A stretch of DNA of 64,000 nt from Lichenostomus cassidix (taxonomy: Eukaryota; Chordata; Aves; Passeriformes; Meliphagidae). The notes beneath the pieces are model-generated. The model saw only the letters and a program-made list of their open reading frames with translations. It made no database searches and had not been told where the DNA came from. The translations under genes and the position numbers were made by a program. Positions 26,340 through 39,200 of this stretch are shown piece after piece (the first letter of the stretch is position 1; the number at the start of each line of letters is the position of its first letter). The stretch is from the NCBI GenBank assembly GCA_008360975.2, contig CM039180.1, positions 12,615,122-12,679,121 on the forward strand, written 5' to 3'.

Positions 26340-29300
26340 GATGTTCTGCTTGTCCAACACACAAGGCTAAACAACAATTAGTATGATACATGTGTTGTTC
26401 AACACCCCAGTTGCAAGTCACTTGACTATGTTTGTAATTCTCCTTGCCAATCTTCATTATTTTGCCACACTTTTCTACTGCTCTTGGTATCAGCTGTAGT
26501 TTCACCTAAGTTACGTGGAAAAATAACGAAGGACTAAAGTCTGCTGTATTATCATTATTTTATGATGGAGGGGCATAGATGTTGCAGTTCTGGAAAACAC
26601 TGCATAGGTAATTAGTATTTTCCTAACCTTTGGTTCACCTTCCTCCTTCTTCGCATTTAAGTCCTGCTGCCAATAGATTTAATTGAATAGAAACCTGTGA
26701 TGAAAATTAAACATTCAAAACACATGCTGGTCACAGCAAAAAAGCCATTATCCTTAATGGGAATTTCGTGTGCATATTGAGTGAGGGATTCACCACTTTG
26801 CTTTTAATTCCATGTCATTTAGAATTACTGAATGAATAGGAGTGTGTGGACCTGGGCTTGTTTTCATCCCTCTAATGTACAGAAGGCCTAATTAAGGGGA
26901 AATAATTATCAGTCCATCCTCTCACAGTTCTCCTTCCTATGTTCCACTGAAATGGTTCTGAGTATGTATAGGTGGAGTCAAAGATTAACACTAGTTTGTG
27001 GCCAAATTCAGACTTTTAATCTTGCAGCAGCACTGGTGAACTCATAGAACAGTAAATATAATGGCTCCATAATTAGCCTGGTTTGTAAACAAGTACTACT
27101 ATTTAGTTGATAGTGCAAAATGCTCTTTCTCAGCATTCATCAAATAAGCACTTATTTGGGCATATAATTTGAAAAATGTGGGTTATTTAGCAGACTGAGA
27201 TTACTTGTCAGACCAAAGTATGATGCTAATTTACTGCTGTCTGACTAGCTTGTGCCTTCAGATCCCTTCTTGCAGTGAGGGGAGAGCCTGAGGGACATTA
27301 GGTCACTGGAGGGTGCACCTGCAAGTGCCATATCCTCATTAGGACACCCTGGTTGCCCATTGTTTGCTCCTGTGTGTCCTGGGGCTCATCAGGCCTGCCG
27401 GACTGTGCTGCTCTCCTTCCAGCACCAGCCCTCTTGCTTCTTGCTGGCAAATGCCAATGCCAGCCTGAAGCAAAACCAAGACACTTGGGTGCCTCTGCCT
27501 CCTTCAACACTTACCTGCCTGTTGGAGAGCATGGACACAACCACAGCATCTCAGCCTGTCCATGTGTGCATCCTGTGATGGCACTGCCATCAGCTGCCTG
27601 TGCCAGGGTGGGTGCTGGAGTGACAGTGATTTACAGACACTGCTCTGTCTCACAGCTTTAGGGAGATCATGCCATAGCAGGAGCTACAACACGAGGTGTT
27701 TCTTGCCTTGTAGTCACTGTACTGGAAGAGTACAAATTGTTCTGAGAAATAGCTTTAAAATACTGGATCCCCACTGACAATTGTATATGCCAGTTTTAAT
27801 GAATGTTTGTGAGTGAGATGGAAGGGATTTGGAAGGAGATCTGTGCAATGTGGGCCCCTTTAAAGCAGCATCAGCAGGGGTTTGGTGTCCCTGAATGGAG
27901 TCAGGATGACCAGAATGACCTTTACAGCCTGGAGTATGGCAGTGGCATTTCTTTTACAAGAAAAAAGTTGTCTATTGTTTTAAGAGAACAAGGGTCAGAC
28001 TACCTGGAAGAAGAGAAGTTCCAGGCCTGTGGGATTTCTCTGAGAAAATTCTGAGAAAAGCAGAGGGGGAGAAAGCTCACATTGCCCCTTAAAATGTTGT
28101 AGATGGCAGTTCATGGGGGAAAAAAATTCAGCTTGGTTCTCAAGTTGCAGTGAGAGTTTGCGAGATAGAGGATTATGAAAGGAAGTTTGTTTTTGTACTT
28201 TGTGAAATGAGCATATTTAAAATGGAAAGAAAAACTTGAAATGCCACAGACCATGAAATGAAAATTTCAAATGCTATTTCAGGACAGAATTATGCATTGG
28301 ATGCTGTGCAGCCTGGCGATTATGCTGCAGTCCTAAGTCCCACAGCAGGACACCTGCTCTGGCCACAAGCACTGTTGGCCTTCTTCAGTGAGCAAAGATG
28401 GATTGACTTGTGCCTGCGGTTTAGTTACCAAGCCAGAGAAGCCTACAAGTGTATCACCATGATAGCAGTGGAGCAGTACAATGCTTTTGATATTTCATTA
28501 TTTAGGAAACATGGAGAAGTCTGGAAATGTAGCAGTGGTGGGTCCAAAAAAGCAGGGTCTGGAGCCAGCAGGTTAGCATGGGGCTGTGCAGTGTGTTGGC
28601 TCACATGGAAAGGTGAGCAGCGTGGGCCCCAGCAGGATTTCAGTCCTCATACCTGCTGGCAGTTGTCTGTAGCTATGTGTACACCAGGTTTTTGTGTCCA
28701 GTTGGCCCAGGCAAAGAGCATCTTACACTCATGTACCTCAGCGCCTTTAACTCAGCTACTGCTGGCATGAAAGCAATTAAACAAGATCCCCAGTTAGTGA
28801 AGAGCAGAGCAGGTTCTGTGTAGACAAAGTCAGCAAGATGTAGAGGACTAGAAAACTGCCATAGACTAAAGGTAGGTTGATGCAGTATTTAAGCACATTG
28901 TGTTCTTCAGCCTGAGAGATCTCTAAGGTCAGGTGGGATGGTCAAGCCACAGCAGGGAGCTGAGTCCAGGTTCACAGAGTCCTCGATCAACACCTAGATT
29001 GTCATGCTGCCAAAGCAGACAAGGTTAGAAATGTAATGGATGTTTGTTTGATGCTTATCCCAGTGTGATACAACGAATTTAGAAAAGATAGGATTTGGGT
29101 GCAACCTTTGATTTCATGATGTTGTGATCAGCATATTTAGTACTTCTGATCCATGCTGGTAACACAAGAATGGTATTTCAGAGATGTGAAACAGCAGGCA
29201 AAGTTTCTTATTTTCAAGCCATGCTTTATTCTTAATCAAAGCAAGAACAAATAGACCATCAAAATTCCTGCTCTGCATCATCTGAGCAGAGAAACTGGAA

Positions 29301-30246
29301 TGAATGATGTGCCGATGATGAATAGGCCTATTACCTTGTAAATTGTACTGTATAGTACAACTTGTAACAACACAAGATGTTGCTGCATTTTTTTGATTTG
29401 ATGATTTAACGCATATTATGCTATTTTAGTTCTCATTTTAGAGGCAATGTGGACAGGAAGACATATATCTGATATTTATTGAAGTTAAAGTTGAAGAGTT
29501 GGTTTCATATAACCATCTCCAAAAGAATCATGCTCTATATTAGCAATAAGAATAATAGTCTAGAAGGTACATTTTTCTGCTGTCAAGTTTGGGAAACTTC
29601 AATCAAAGATACTTGTCTCTGTGGGATCATCCCTACTTGCAAACAGTGCAGGATTTTCAGGGTTTTAATGCTGGGATAAAAGTTGATGATGTAAGCTAAA
29701 GTTTTGCCAATTCTAAAATGTTTGGACACCCTCTGTTATGGGATACAATTGTTGTAAATAATTCCAGAAAGGAATGCTAAATAATCCTTTCTATATATAA
29801 ATTAGTGATATTTTGGTCTACTTACATCATGTGGGTGTGAGGTAGAACCAGCTAATTCACTGCATTTGGTGCAGGGACAAAATTAGGACACTGGACAAAA
29901 TGGCTAAATTCAACTAATTTCTTTGATCAGAAAGATGGGATTTCTGCTTCTTCAGAAAAAAAACCATGCAAAACAACTTCTTGGTATGGAACCATACTCA
30001 TGGAATGAAGTTGCATCTACAAGAGTTCACAGAGGAAAAGTCCCACTGGACATCAAGGCTCTCTGCTCAAGCTCACGGTGGTGCTCAGGCACCAAAAGAT
30101 TCTCTGAAGGGGCCTCCAGTCCCCATGGTGGCTGGCAGCCTTCTCATGCAACTTCTTCCTCACCTATATCACCTTCTGTCTGAGAAGGAGCTGGCTTAGT
30201 GTCCTCACTGCTCAGTTCAAATGTTGATTAGAAGTGCCCTTCTAAA
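26340..30246. other. Gene-free unique sequence
   Basis: No gene is recognised. A forward frame of 170 codons (28258-28770) and a reverse one at 27298-27510 have no family features, signal peptide or conserved motif that I can identify. The 27.3-27.7 kb part is somewhat GC-richer but poor in CpG. Confidence 0.6.
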
Positions 30247-30262
30247 ATATATATATATATAT
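30247..30262. repeat. (AT)8 microsatellite
   Basis: Eight uninterrupted AT dinucleotides, preceded by a short A run. This is an ordinary microsatellite. Confidence 0.9.
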
Positions 30263-30439
30263 TTGGTATAAATCTGTTAGCAATACACCCAAACCTGTTT
30301 GTTCTCTTAGTGTCCTCAGCTTTACTTGCTCTTTTTCTGCCCTGATAATAAAGACACAAATTCTTACCCCCCACTGTATTTACACTGAATAATCAATCAT
30401 CAGCTCTCTGCTGCCCATTGCTACCCAAACAAACTGCTT

Positions 30440-31230
30440 TTTTAGTCTTGCAAGTCAAAGACTTAATCTTCCATAGCATCATAAATGCCCCATCTCTGTT
30501 CTTGCTCCAGTCTCAGAACATCTTTCTTAAACATTATAAGCAGTGCTGCCTTTTCATACACAAGACTGTGGGGGAGGTCTCACTGTTTCCTGTGCAATAC
30601 CATAATGCTTTCCCATCTCTGTGGAAATACTTCTTACATGTTCTAGCATCTTTTTTGTCATTTCTGCCTCTTGGTGGTTTGCAGCAATTCTGTGATCAGC
30701 CAGTGCTTCTGGATATCTAGAAGCATCTGTCTAGACAGTGAGGTGTCTGTCCCCTAGCAGTTCCACATGATGAGCTCTCTGCTTATGCCAGAAATGCTCA
30801 TTATTAGTCCCTAGCTGTACAGCCTTGCACTTTGCACAATTGATTTCCATCCATTTCTATTAATTCAGACCTCAAGGTCATCTGGTTATTACTGTGTGCA
30901 ATCCCAGTTCTCTTCTCAATTGACAGAATTCCTCCTAACTAGGTATCATCAGCAAAGTGTTACCACCCTCTTGCTTTTGGTTACAGTCTTTAATCAAATT
31001 GATCCCCAGAATGAATCTTTGAGGAAATCTTGTAACCCAGAGGGCTGGTCTCAGGTTTCACTGGAAAGGCAGCACTTACATCTGCTGGAATTTGTCTGCA
31101 TCTTTTCAGATATTGCTGTCTGGTTTGTGGCAGCAAAACCTCCTTCCCTCTTCTGGTTTCTCCTGCAGATGATGTGTCCTTTACATAAATACTTAGACTC
31201 TGTGGTAACTTTTAATTTCACTGTAAATAT
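30440..31230 (-). mobile_element. Ancient CR1-type LINE fragment with FADD box
   Basis: Read on the - strand this is a degraded CR1-superfamily reverse transcriptase region. The - strand of 30942-30956 translates to FADDT and continues as stop-LGG, matching the FADDTKLGG catalytic box of this family with one codon changed to a stop. Surrounding segments, such as 30815-30905 and 30985-31045, follow the expected order downstream and upstream of that box. The subfamily differs from the 21.3 kb copy. The core at 30740-31080 is secure and the outer limits are approximate. Stops in frame show that it is inactive. The forward open frames at 30418-30720 and 30896-31294 are antisense shadows of it. 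Confidence 0.82.
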
Positions 31231-31974
31231 GAAGATTGACTTAAAGTCAACTCATTTTGCCATAAATAGAGTGCATTTCTTGACAAGTACATAATTAACT
31301 TTTTCCTAATTAATTGTTGGCTGCTTGCCAAATTAGTTCAATCACAATATGTATTATTTAGAATGAATCCAAGCAAATTATTAGCGTGGCAACCAATTGA
31401 AAACACTCAAATATCAAAACTTTGGCAGTCTACAGTTTCCATTGGGAGGCAGGTCAGAGTAGAGCTGCATTAATTTAAAAGAGTTTTTTCCATGTTCTGT
31501 GAGCTCGGTTTGTTACCCAGGATTGATGCCATCCTCAGAAGTTACACTCTAAATCTGTACCTGCACAAAGCTCAATCCTGGAATAACTTGGCTTCAATGA
31601 CATTGACTTTAGGGTGAGTTCAGCCTTATGCTGAGGTACATAGAGTATTTCCAGCATGACATATTAAACCACATGTGTTTGTACAGTAATGAATGATATT
31701 AGCAGGAGGTGAATGATTGACTTCTGGTTAGTAAAAAAAAAAAAATTAAATTGGTACATCTTAATTTCATTGTTTGAAAATAATAGTCTGATTAGGCTTG
31801 GAACAGTACTCTTTCAGTCTATGCTGGGAAATACAGGGCTTTCCTTTTCCTGTTTCACTCCTGTAGTTTGAACTCTGAGGTGTTCCTGGCTCATGCTGCT
31901 CTAGGGCACAGATGAGGCACCTGACTACATGCTTTTAGTGACCAGTGTCTTTCAGCTTCTGGAGAGAGCGCTGT
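31231..31974. other. Gene-free AT-rich sequence
   Basis: Unique AT-rich DNA with an A13 run at 31733-31745. The left edge may include unrecognised CR1 remnants. Confidence 0.55.
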
Positions 31975-32292
31975 GTTTTCCAGGTGATCCCATTGACCCC
32001 AACCTCCTTTCAGGTAGTGATAAGGTGCTCCCTGAGCCTCCTTTTCCCCAGGCTGAACACCCCCATCTTCCTCAGCCACTATTCATCAGACTTGTTCTCC
32101 ACACCCTTCCCCATCTTCATTGCCCTTTCCTGGACACATTCCAGCACCTCCATGTCCTTCTTATAGTGAGGGGCCCAGAATTGAACACAGGGCTCCAGGT
32201 GTGGCCTCACCAGTGCTGAGTGTAGGGGTCACTGCCCTGGTCCTGCTGGCCACACTGTTTCTGACACAGCCAGGATGCCTGGGGAGAGGTGT
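31975..32292 (-). mobile_element. CR1 LINE fragment, C-terminal RT region
   Basis: This is a comparatively well preserved avian CR1 piece in reverse orientation. The - strand near 32285-32165 reads GCVRNSVASRTRAV followed by a stretch corresponding to the [10 protein letters not shown] region, ending ILGP. Further on (32140-31985) comes the segment encoding the ERLRELGVFSLEKRRLRG-like motif, here with a stop. It is truncated at both ends and lacks the 3' octamer tail. It is younger than the 30.4 kb copy, judging by the closer match to bird CR1 consensus features. Part of the 148-codon reverse open frame at 32161-32607 is this remnant. Confidence 0.87.
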
Positions 32293-33149
32293 GCTGAGTT
32301 TAATGCCACTTACTGCAAAAGGGTGGTGGAATCTGAGCAAAGTTTGCCACCACAAGATATCTACAGGAATCAGAAATTGTTTAGAAACAGAATCCTGAGC
32401 TGCTATGAGCTCATTGCTGACATGGGGGCTGCACTCCTGCAATGCAGGGGATGTCACTGCAGGAATCAGCTGTCTCTGGTGGAGAGGACCTGGCATGCAC
32501 TGAATCTTGAGTTTTTCCTTGACCAGGAGATGTTTCCATGTGACATATTGTCTAATTTTGTATTTTAGCTGTAATGCCACATAAGCAATTTTTTTGGTTG
32601 AGTTCATCTAAATATGAATAAACAGACGAAACCACTGAGACCATTATTTGGCTACAGTAATCTCTGCATGCAGCAGCTGCCTGTCAGAGTTGCAGTGTAG
32701 AACCTGGAGGCTTTGTGCTGTTCTGTAAGTAGATCTATTGCAAAGCTGAATCATTAAAAATACCATCAGTTTCAATGAAGCAAAAAACATCCTGAAGAGC
32801 TGCATTCTGGTCTCTGCTTCCTCAGTGTTGTCTCATAGTCACGCACTGTTCCAGCATCTCTGAGCCCTGGTTTTCAACCCAGAGTAAACCCTCTGATTTC
32901 TGTTGGTATTCATGAGACCTGTGCCTACGCCTGAGGTGACTTCCCATCGTGTGAGCCTGTGCTGATGGAGGATGGTGCTTCCCTCACCTTGCATACCTGG
33001 GCTCTGGGAAGGCAGTTAAGGTTGGCAGAAGTAGATGACTTCATATTTTCTACTGAAGATGTCTTTCTGCAAGGCAGAGATTGGATGAATCTTATACTCA
33101 CAGTGTATTTCTCTCTACTGACTGTGTGAATCCCAGAGTGATTTACATG
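32293..33149. other. Gene-free unique sequence
   Basis: No gene or repeat is recognised between the two CR1 pieces. Confidence 0.6.
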
Positions 33150-33237
33150 ATTTAGTGATAGATGTGGGTTAGCAGGTGAAGTTGATGATCTTAAAGGTTT
33201 TTTCCAATCTAGATAATTCTATGGTTCTATTATTCTA
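33150..33237 (+). mobile_element. CR1 LINE 3' end
   Basis: This is the terminal part of an avian CR1. The motif TTGATGATCTTAAAGG is followed by a run corresponding to the TTCCAACCTAAATG segment and then by imperfect ATTCTATG tail units (ATAATTCTATGGTTCTATT). Only about 90 bases remain, as is typical of heavily 5'-truncated CR1 insertions. The tail abuts an inverted tail described in the next entry. Confidence 0.85.
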
Positions 33238-33262
33238 GAATCATGGAATTGGGTTAGGTGAA
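33236..33262 (-). mobile_element. Short inverted CR1-like tail
   Basis: TAGAATCATGGAATTGGGTT is the form a CR1 3' end takes when read in reverse. It meets the forward CR1 tail at the palindrome TTCTAGAA (33233-33240). It may be the remnant of a second, oppositely oriented CR1 or a fold-back copy of the first tail. The piece is very short, so the assignment is tentative. Confidence 0.5.
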
Positions 33263-36200
33263 AATACCCCTGTTTTGTATCAGCACTGGGGTTATGATAG
33301 AAATATCACATCTGCCTTACGTCTGCCTTTTCAAGTATAAATCACAAACTTTTCAAGGCAATGCCCATCTCTTGGAGGCCCATGTATAGCACCTTGCACA
33401 GTGAGCCCCTGAGCTTATCTGAGGTCTCTAATGGTCACTGTACTGTATCTCCACCTATTTTATCTCTACTCATGAGATAAAATTATTTTCATTAATGATC
33501 AGTAGAACAAGTAATGTATTACACATTCGCATTCTGTTAATGAACATGTCAGTCTTCAGTCATAAGGAAGTGAAGTTTAAAATTTTTTAGTAAATGTTTT
33601 TTAAGCTAATGTACTGCAGTGGTCCCTTTTTAGTTAGCCACTGTAGTATACATTAAATGTCAAAGTGCTTTAGACTGTACAACACAATATGTCAGCATTA
33701 TGCAGCAGCTGAATGCTAGATGCATTTTAGATGCCCAGCAAAGGAAGAGAGATGCTACATTGTTGGGAATTCTTCCTGACTTTCAATCAAATACCTGATC
33801 TGCAATGCCAAACACAAACTGCATTTCATTTAAAAATGCTGCGAGGTAGTCCTTGATTGAACACTCTGAACCTGATCAGAATCTAATTTGGGTTTGTATT
33901 ACAAAAGACACTTATATTAGCACCTCTTGGAGATCAATAACAGGTTTTAATGCATACTAATAAAAAAGGTCCTAATTCAAAATACAACTTTAAGTTTCAC
34001 AAGAGCAACATAGTTCTTGCTAATCAAATCTTTGTTGAACAAGAAGCAGTGAAATGGAGTAGTTTTCAAACAAACATCTCAGAATTACGCTAATAAATGC
34101 CACAAAAGGAAACCACACTAATCTATTTTTCACACTTGTGAGTACAATTAAATGGCACATTTTAGGGGAAGATGCTTGTTCATGGGGGAATCCTGTCTTC
34201 TTCCTGATGGTTAGTGTGCCTGTTCTCAGTGTATGCTGCAGTAAAAAGTTTCCCTCTATGACAATAAAAACCATCATCAGCAGCACAGTTAAGAAAATAT
34301 GGAAGAAATTAAGTCCATACATGATTGCTCATACTAGCAAGGAGAGTATTGACTGGCAGAAATATTTTGCTCAAAGGATTTGCCATGGTTGTACAAACTC
34401 CATATTTGGCTAATTGATAATGAAGACAACCCTTTGTCTCTCTTCTATTGTACCCCAGCCAATGCTTCACTGGCAGACTTGAGCCCTAGGAGTCTGCTGC
34501 AATAATAACTGCATGTCAATTTACTAATAATATTTTAATCCAAAATTCTATATAGACAGAATGCAATTTGATTTTCCAGGATTTATTCTTATTTTCTCCA
34601 TTACCGTGTTAATTACATTACTGGATTTGGTGAGCAAAAAGTCAGTGTGTCTCCCAGATCTCAGCAGCAGATGCAAAACTCCAGAAATTGATCTTGGCGG
34701 TTTGTGTAGCACTGCAGGTGGTGCACTGCGTGGGAGGTAGAGGAAGATTTTATTGATCCAGTAATGTCATTCCCCATACTTCTGTCCTCCCACTGAACTG
34801 ACCATTTCATCTCTGCTGCAATAATTTACGTGTTGCAGAGCCACATTTCCCTCTCTGGTGTAACACCAGCCTCTCAAAGAAAGATGCTCATGACCTCCCT
34901 TCACTTTACTGAACCACATCTCTTCCTTGGGATTTGTATTCTGATTCTGTTGTGGCTGGTTGAGGTTTTGGGGTTTTTTTGTGGGCATGCATTCATACAC
35001 ACTCAAAGTATTGAGATTGTTTTTGCTGGGCCTGCAGGAAGAGTGACACCTGTACAATTTGTCACAAAACCCACAAGATATATAAGTCTGTATTTGTTCA
35101 CCAAAGCAAACAAAATATTCTGAATGCCTGGGGATATATTCATAATATGACAAGGAGGAGGCAGTCTGTGTGAATATAAATCAGAATTTATACACTGGAG
35201 TCTCTGCTTCTATAGTTTAGGCTTTTTTCATTTTACAGAAAAAGCTACAGTGATTTTCAATTAACAAGGCAAAATTATTTCTGTAATTATGTAATTAAAC
35301 CTCACAGTGCAGTTATGTTTCCATAGACAGGGGCTATAGTGAGTGGAGAGCTTGTGTGTGAACTGGGGAGTGACAGTCCGGAGATGCTGGGACACAACCT
35401 CCAGAGCTTCCATTTCATCTCAGACCATTTCATCTCAATGGAGGTTGCTGCCGTGAAAGAGGAGATGGAATATGGGATGACTTGGGTCTAAAATGCCCAA
35501 AATTTTCCCTTCAGAAGTAACAAAATGCTCTACCTAATGCTGTACCAAGAAAACAAGTGTTGAGCATCAGTGTTACCCTAATGTGGTCTCCCTGAGAGTG
35601 CTCTGACCAGACAACACTCCTTCCCTCTACAGCTGGCACTGCAGGAAGGGCTGCTAGCACTGTCTCCAGACAAAAGGTGCTGCTCAGCTCTTGGCTAGTT
35701 CCTTCATGGCATCACTGTGCCATGATGAGAGCTCCTGCATGGCCTCCCCACAAAAGGCCTCACCACGAAGGGAAGGTCTGCGTGGCATGACCAGAAATGG
35801 TCTTTGCAGCTGATGCCACCAAATGAGCTCACAAGGTTCTCCAGCCAGGAAAGCTGCTTACACATGAAAGAGAGAAAGAAATGGTCCCTGGAGAAGGCCT
35901 GCTTTGGTCTCCCTCGTGGCAGGTTGAGCTACAGTTCCCATGACAGTTCCACTGAAATGCATGGTGCTTTTATAATATGACAAGCAGACAGGGAAGTGTG
36001 TGGATTTCCCAAACCATGGTCCTTGGCAGTGCTGCACTACAGCCACTCCTGAAGCTTCCACTCATCTCTAAAGTTCTCTTGCCAGACTGTGTAGGATATT
36101 TGCTACTGTGGAATTTGTTCTTCCTACATGTACTTTTTGTCATTCTACCTTAATAAACACAACAAAACAATGACAGTAAATATATTAAACATGTGAAGCT

Positions 36201-39200
36201 CAACATTTCTCAAGAGTATTTAATATTATTTGCCTGCTAATTTGTTGCTTTCATTCAGGAATGCAGTGTCTTTTGCATTCATAGCTCATATGAATGAGGA
36301 TTCCTCACTTAATTTTTTCCCCCTTACTGTTATTTGCTGTAGTAGAAACCATTTGAGAAAAATAGATTTTGATTATTGTTCATTCTGTAATAGCAAGGTT
36401 ACTAATGCAAAAAGAAATCTAGATACAGTCCAGAAGTTTTTATTAACATTTTATTTGCTGATGTCTTAAATCTAGAAAGGTTATATCAAGTTTAAACTAC
36501 ATTAGCATTTGTATTGAGCAATAGCTAGTCCCTAATGACTTTAGAATTACAGTTTACTGCTGTGAATACTTAATCTTTCTTACAAGCTTTTAAATTAGAA
36601 GAATAAATGCTGCTTAAAAGGAAAAAATCAAGTTACGTACATGGTAGAGTTGCAAAACTATACTGTATGATTAAATATGCTATAGAATTTTGATTTAGGA
36701 CTCAAAGGACATACTTATTTTTCATGGAGAAGTATATATGGAACATAAATAATTCTAGATACAGTTCAGCCAAATATAATTCAGTAAGCTGGTGAAGAGA
36801 GGGGCCCTGAACTGTATTTCATTGCTTTTTGGTGCCTTCTACGTACAAAAAGAAGCACCAGATTCTTAGCTTTTATTATTTCAGGCACATGTGTTGTCTG
36901 AGCACCCTGAAGCCAGGCTTGTCCACGTCCATCTGCAGCTCAGGAGCCTGAATTCCTGGAAGGCAGTGCCCAGTTCCCCCAGGAGAGCATGGCTGTGGTG
37001 TCAGAGCTGTGTGTTTCACTCTGCTGGCAGTGCATCCTCAGGACAACTGTTACCAACTTGCTGCATCCAAGCTGCAGAAAAAGTTGCTTGAAATCCTCCG
37101 ACCAGATTTGTTAAACTCAAAGACTTGCTGGGTGCAAAAGGAACCCACAGAAGATGTAAAGCCAAGAATTTAGTCCACTTAAAGTTTTAAGAGCCCAAGG
37201 AAAGAGTTATTATTACTCCAGTTACAATTATGACAATGAGAACAAGTTTAAATTGTTAAAATTACACAAATGCAGAGATTTCTAAACCCCATCAATTTCT
37301 TTGGCGTTGTGCTCATCCTTCCATTGCTCTACTGGCTTCTGCTGCCAGTGTCTTAAGTCTTGAAACACAGAGCATCCTCAGCATCCCAAGTTGCACAATG
37401 CTGATTATTTCCTCCTGGGATCCTCTTGGGATCATTTTTGCCTTTACTAACATGTGCTGCAATTTGCCATTTCTTCACTGGCTTGCCAGTCTACAGGAGG
37501 TCAGAATTCACTGCGTCTCTCACATGCAGGTGTTGTCTTGTTAGCCCTAAACATGGTTTACTCAGCTCCCATGCTTCAGTCCTTGGATGACCAGTAAACT
37601 GCTGGTGAGTTGCTCATAGCTCAGCATCTGCTGATATCATTGATGTTACAAATTTTTGATCATTTGGAGGGAATTTTAAAGAATGTTCCTACTTTTAAGT
37701 GAGTTACTGAGGGGCTGCTGAGAAAACTGATGGGATTACCTTGGTAGAGAGGGAGAAATCTTAAAGCCTGGAACATTTTGAAACTTTAATTGCAAATAAT
37801 TCTTGCAATGCTTATCAGGTGAATTGTATGTATTATATAATGTGAAACACTGTGCTAATCATAGCAGTGATTATTATGCAAAGCCTTTTTCCAAGGTAGG
37901 TCTTGAAATGCCCTAAGGACACAGCAGGGAAGTGCTGGGGAATTCAGGATGCATTTTCTCACTTTTACTCTATTTTATTCCCTCAGTTTTCACACCACTT
38001 CATGCCAATCATTTGTTAATGAAGAAAAGGGACTTTCCTTGTTGTCATTTGTTCCTGAAATTGTACCTTGCCTCTGAGATATACATTGAAGGAAGAACTC
38101 ACCATTCAGATGTTGCTCTGCTTTCAGTCAACCTTTGTAGATCAAATACAAAAAGAAGGTGACCCTGAAATGCAATGACCTTCTTGGTGCTGCAATCTCG
38201 AATCAACAAACATAGAAGAAAATAATTAGGAACTCTTATTCAGTATCATAAGGCTGTAGAATTCAGTCTGCAGTTTTTTCCAGTGAAAACTTTGAAAATT
38301 ATGTCACAATGATGCTCACATAGGAAAAGCAGAAATAAAAAGATGCAGGATAATAACAGCGTTACTTTCTAGCATCTAGGTTTCACATAAATGGGATTAT
38401 TCCACAGCATCATCATTCTAAATAGACTGTTTGCTATACCAGGAATGGAAACCTCCATCATGCTGGTGTTCAGTAAAATCCAGCACAGGTCATGACAGTC
38501 AAGGCTGTGACTCAGGACAGTGCAGGTCCTGCTTCCAGCTGCCTCCTGGTACTCAGGAATACCCCAGTCTTTCTCTCACACTCATTGTTGTGTGCATTTG
38601 AATTCATTGTCTGCAGCAGTTTGCAAATTCATGCTTCTTTTGAAATCTTCCATGCCAAATGACTGACTGTAAGAAGATAATTTATTCACTTTCCTAGTGA
38701 TGTCACTGACATAGCTATGGAGTTGGCTCTCTGGCCAGTTATTTATCAGAGTGAGTAGCTAGGTACACAAAGAATAGACTGTCAACCATTAACTCAATGT
38801 ATTTTCTTGGGCAGGTGGTGGGTCAAAGTTGAAAATGTGTGACTTTTTTAACACTGGGGATTTTTTAAAAATCCTATCTCCACTTGTAGGATGTTTTTCT
38901 CTTCTATTTAGTTGCTCAGTTGTTGAAATGATAGTATTCAATCCCAATGTCTGTCTTCAGATCACAGTGGTCATGGCCTTCTTTTGGTGACGTTTTTGCC
39001 TGAAGGTGATAAGTAAATGTTCCTCAGAGCAGGCAGTGGTTTCAGGGCAGAGTTTCAGGGTAGGTGTTCATTCTGCCTGGAGGTCAGTCAGCCTGTGGGT
39101 TGGTGAGACTCACATCCCTCACCTCCCAGGGAAGGCTCCCCCCTCCTGCACTGTGCTTACAGCAATGTGAAGCCTTTGCTGTTGTGAGAAGGTGGGAACT

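Noticed and set aside
28258..28770. A 170-codon forward open frame
   Set aside because: No family motif, no initiation context or exon structure, and mixed composition consistent with random open sequence.
29343..29360. A small hairpin TTGTACT-GTAT-AGTACAA
   Set aside because: A 7-bp stem with a short loop is expected several times by chance in a 64-kb window.
32161..32607. A 148-codon reverse open frame
   Set aside because: Its C-terminal third is the CR1 remnant (GCVRNSVASRTRAV) and the rest is unrelated unique DNA, so it is not a gene.
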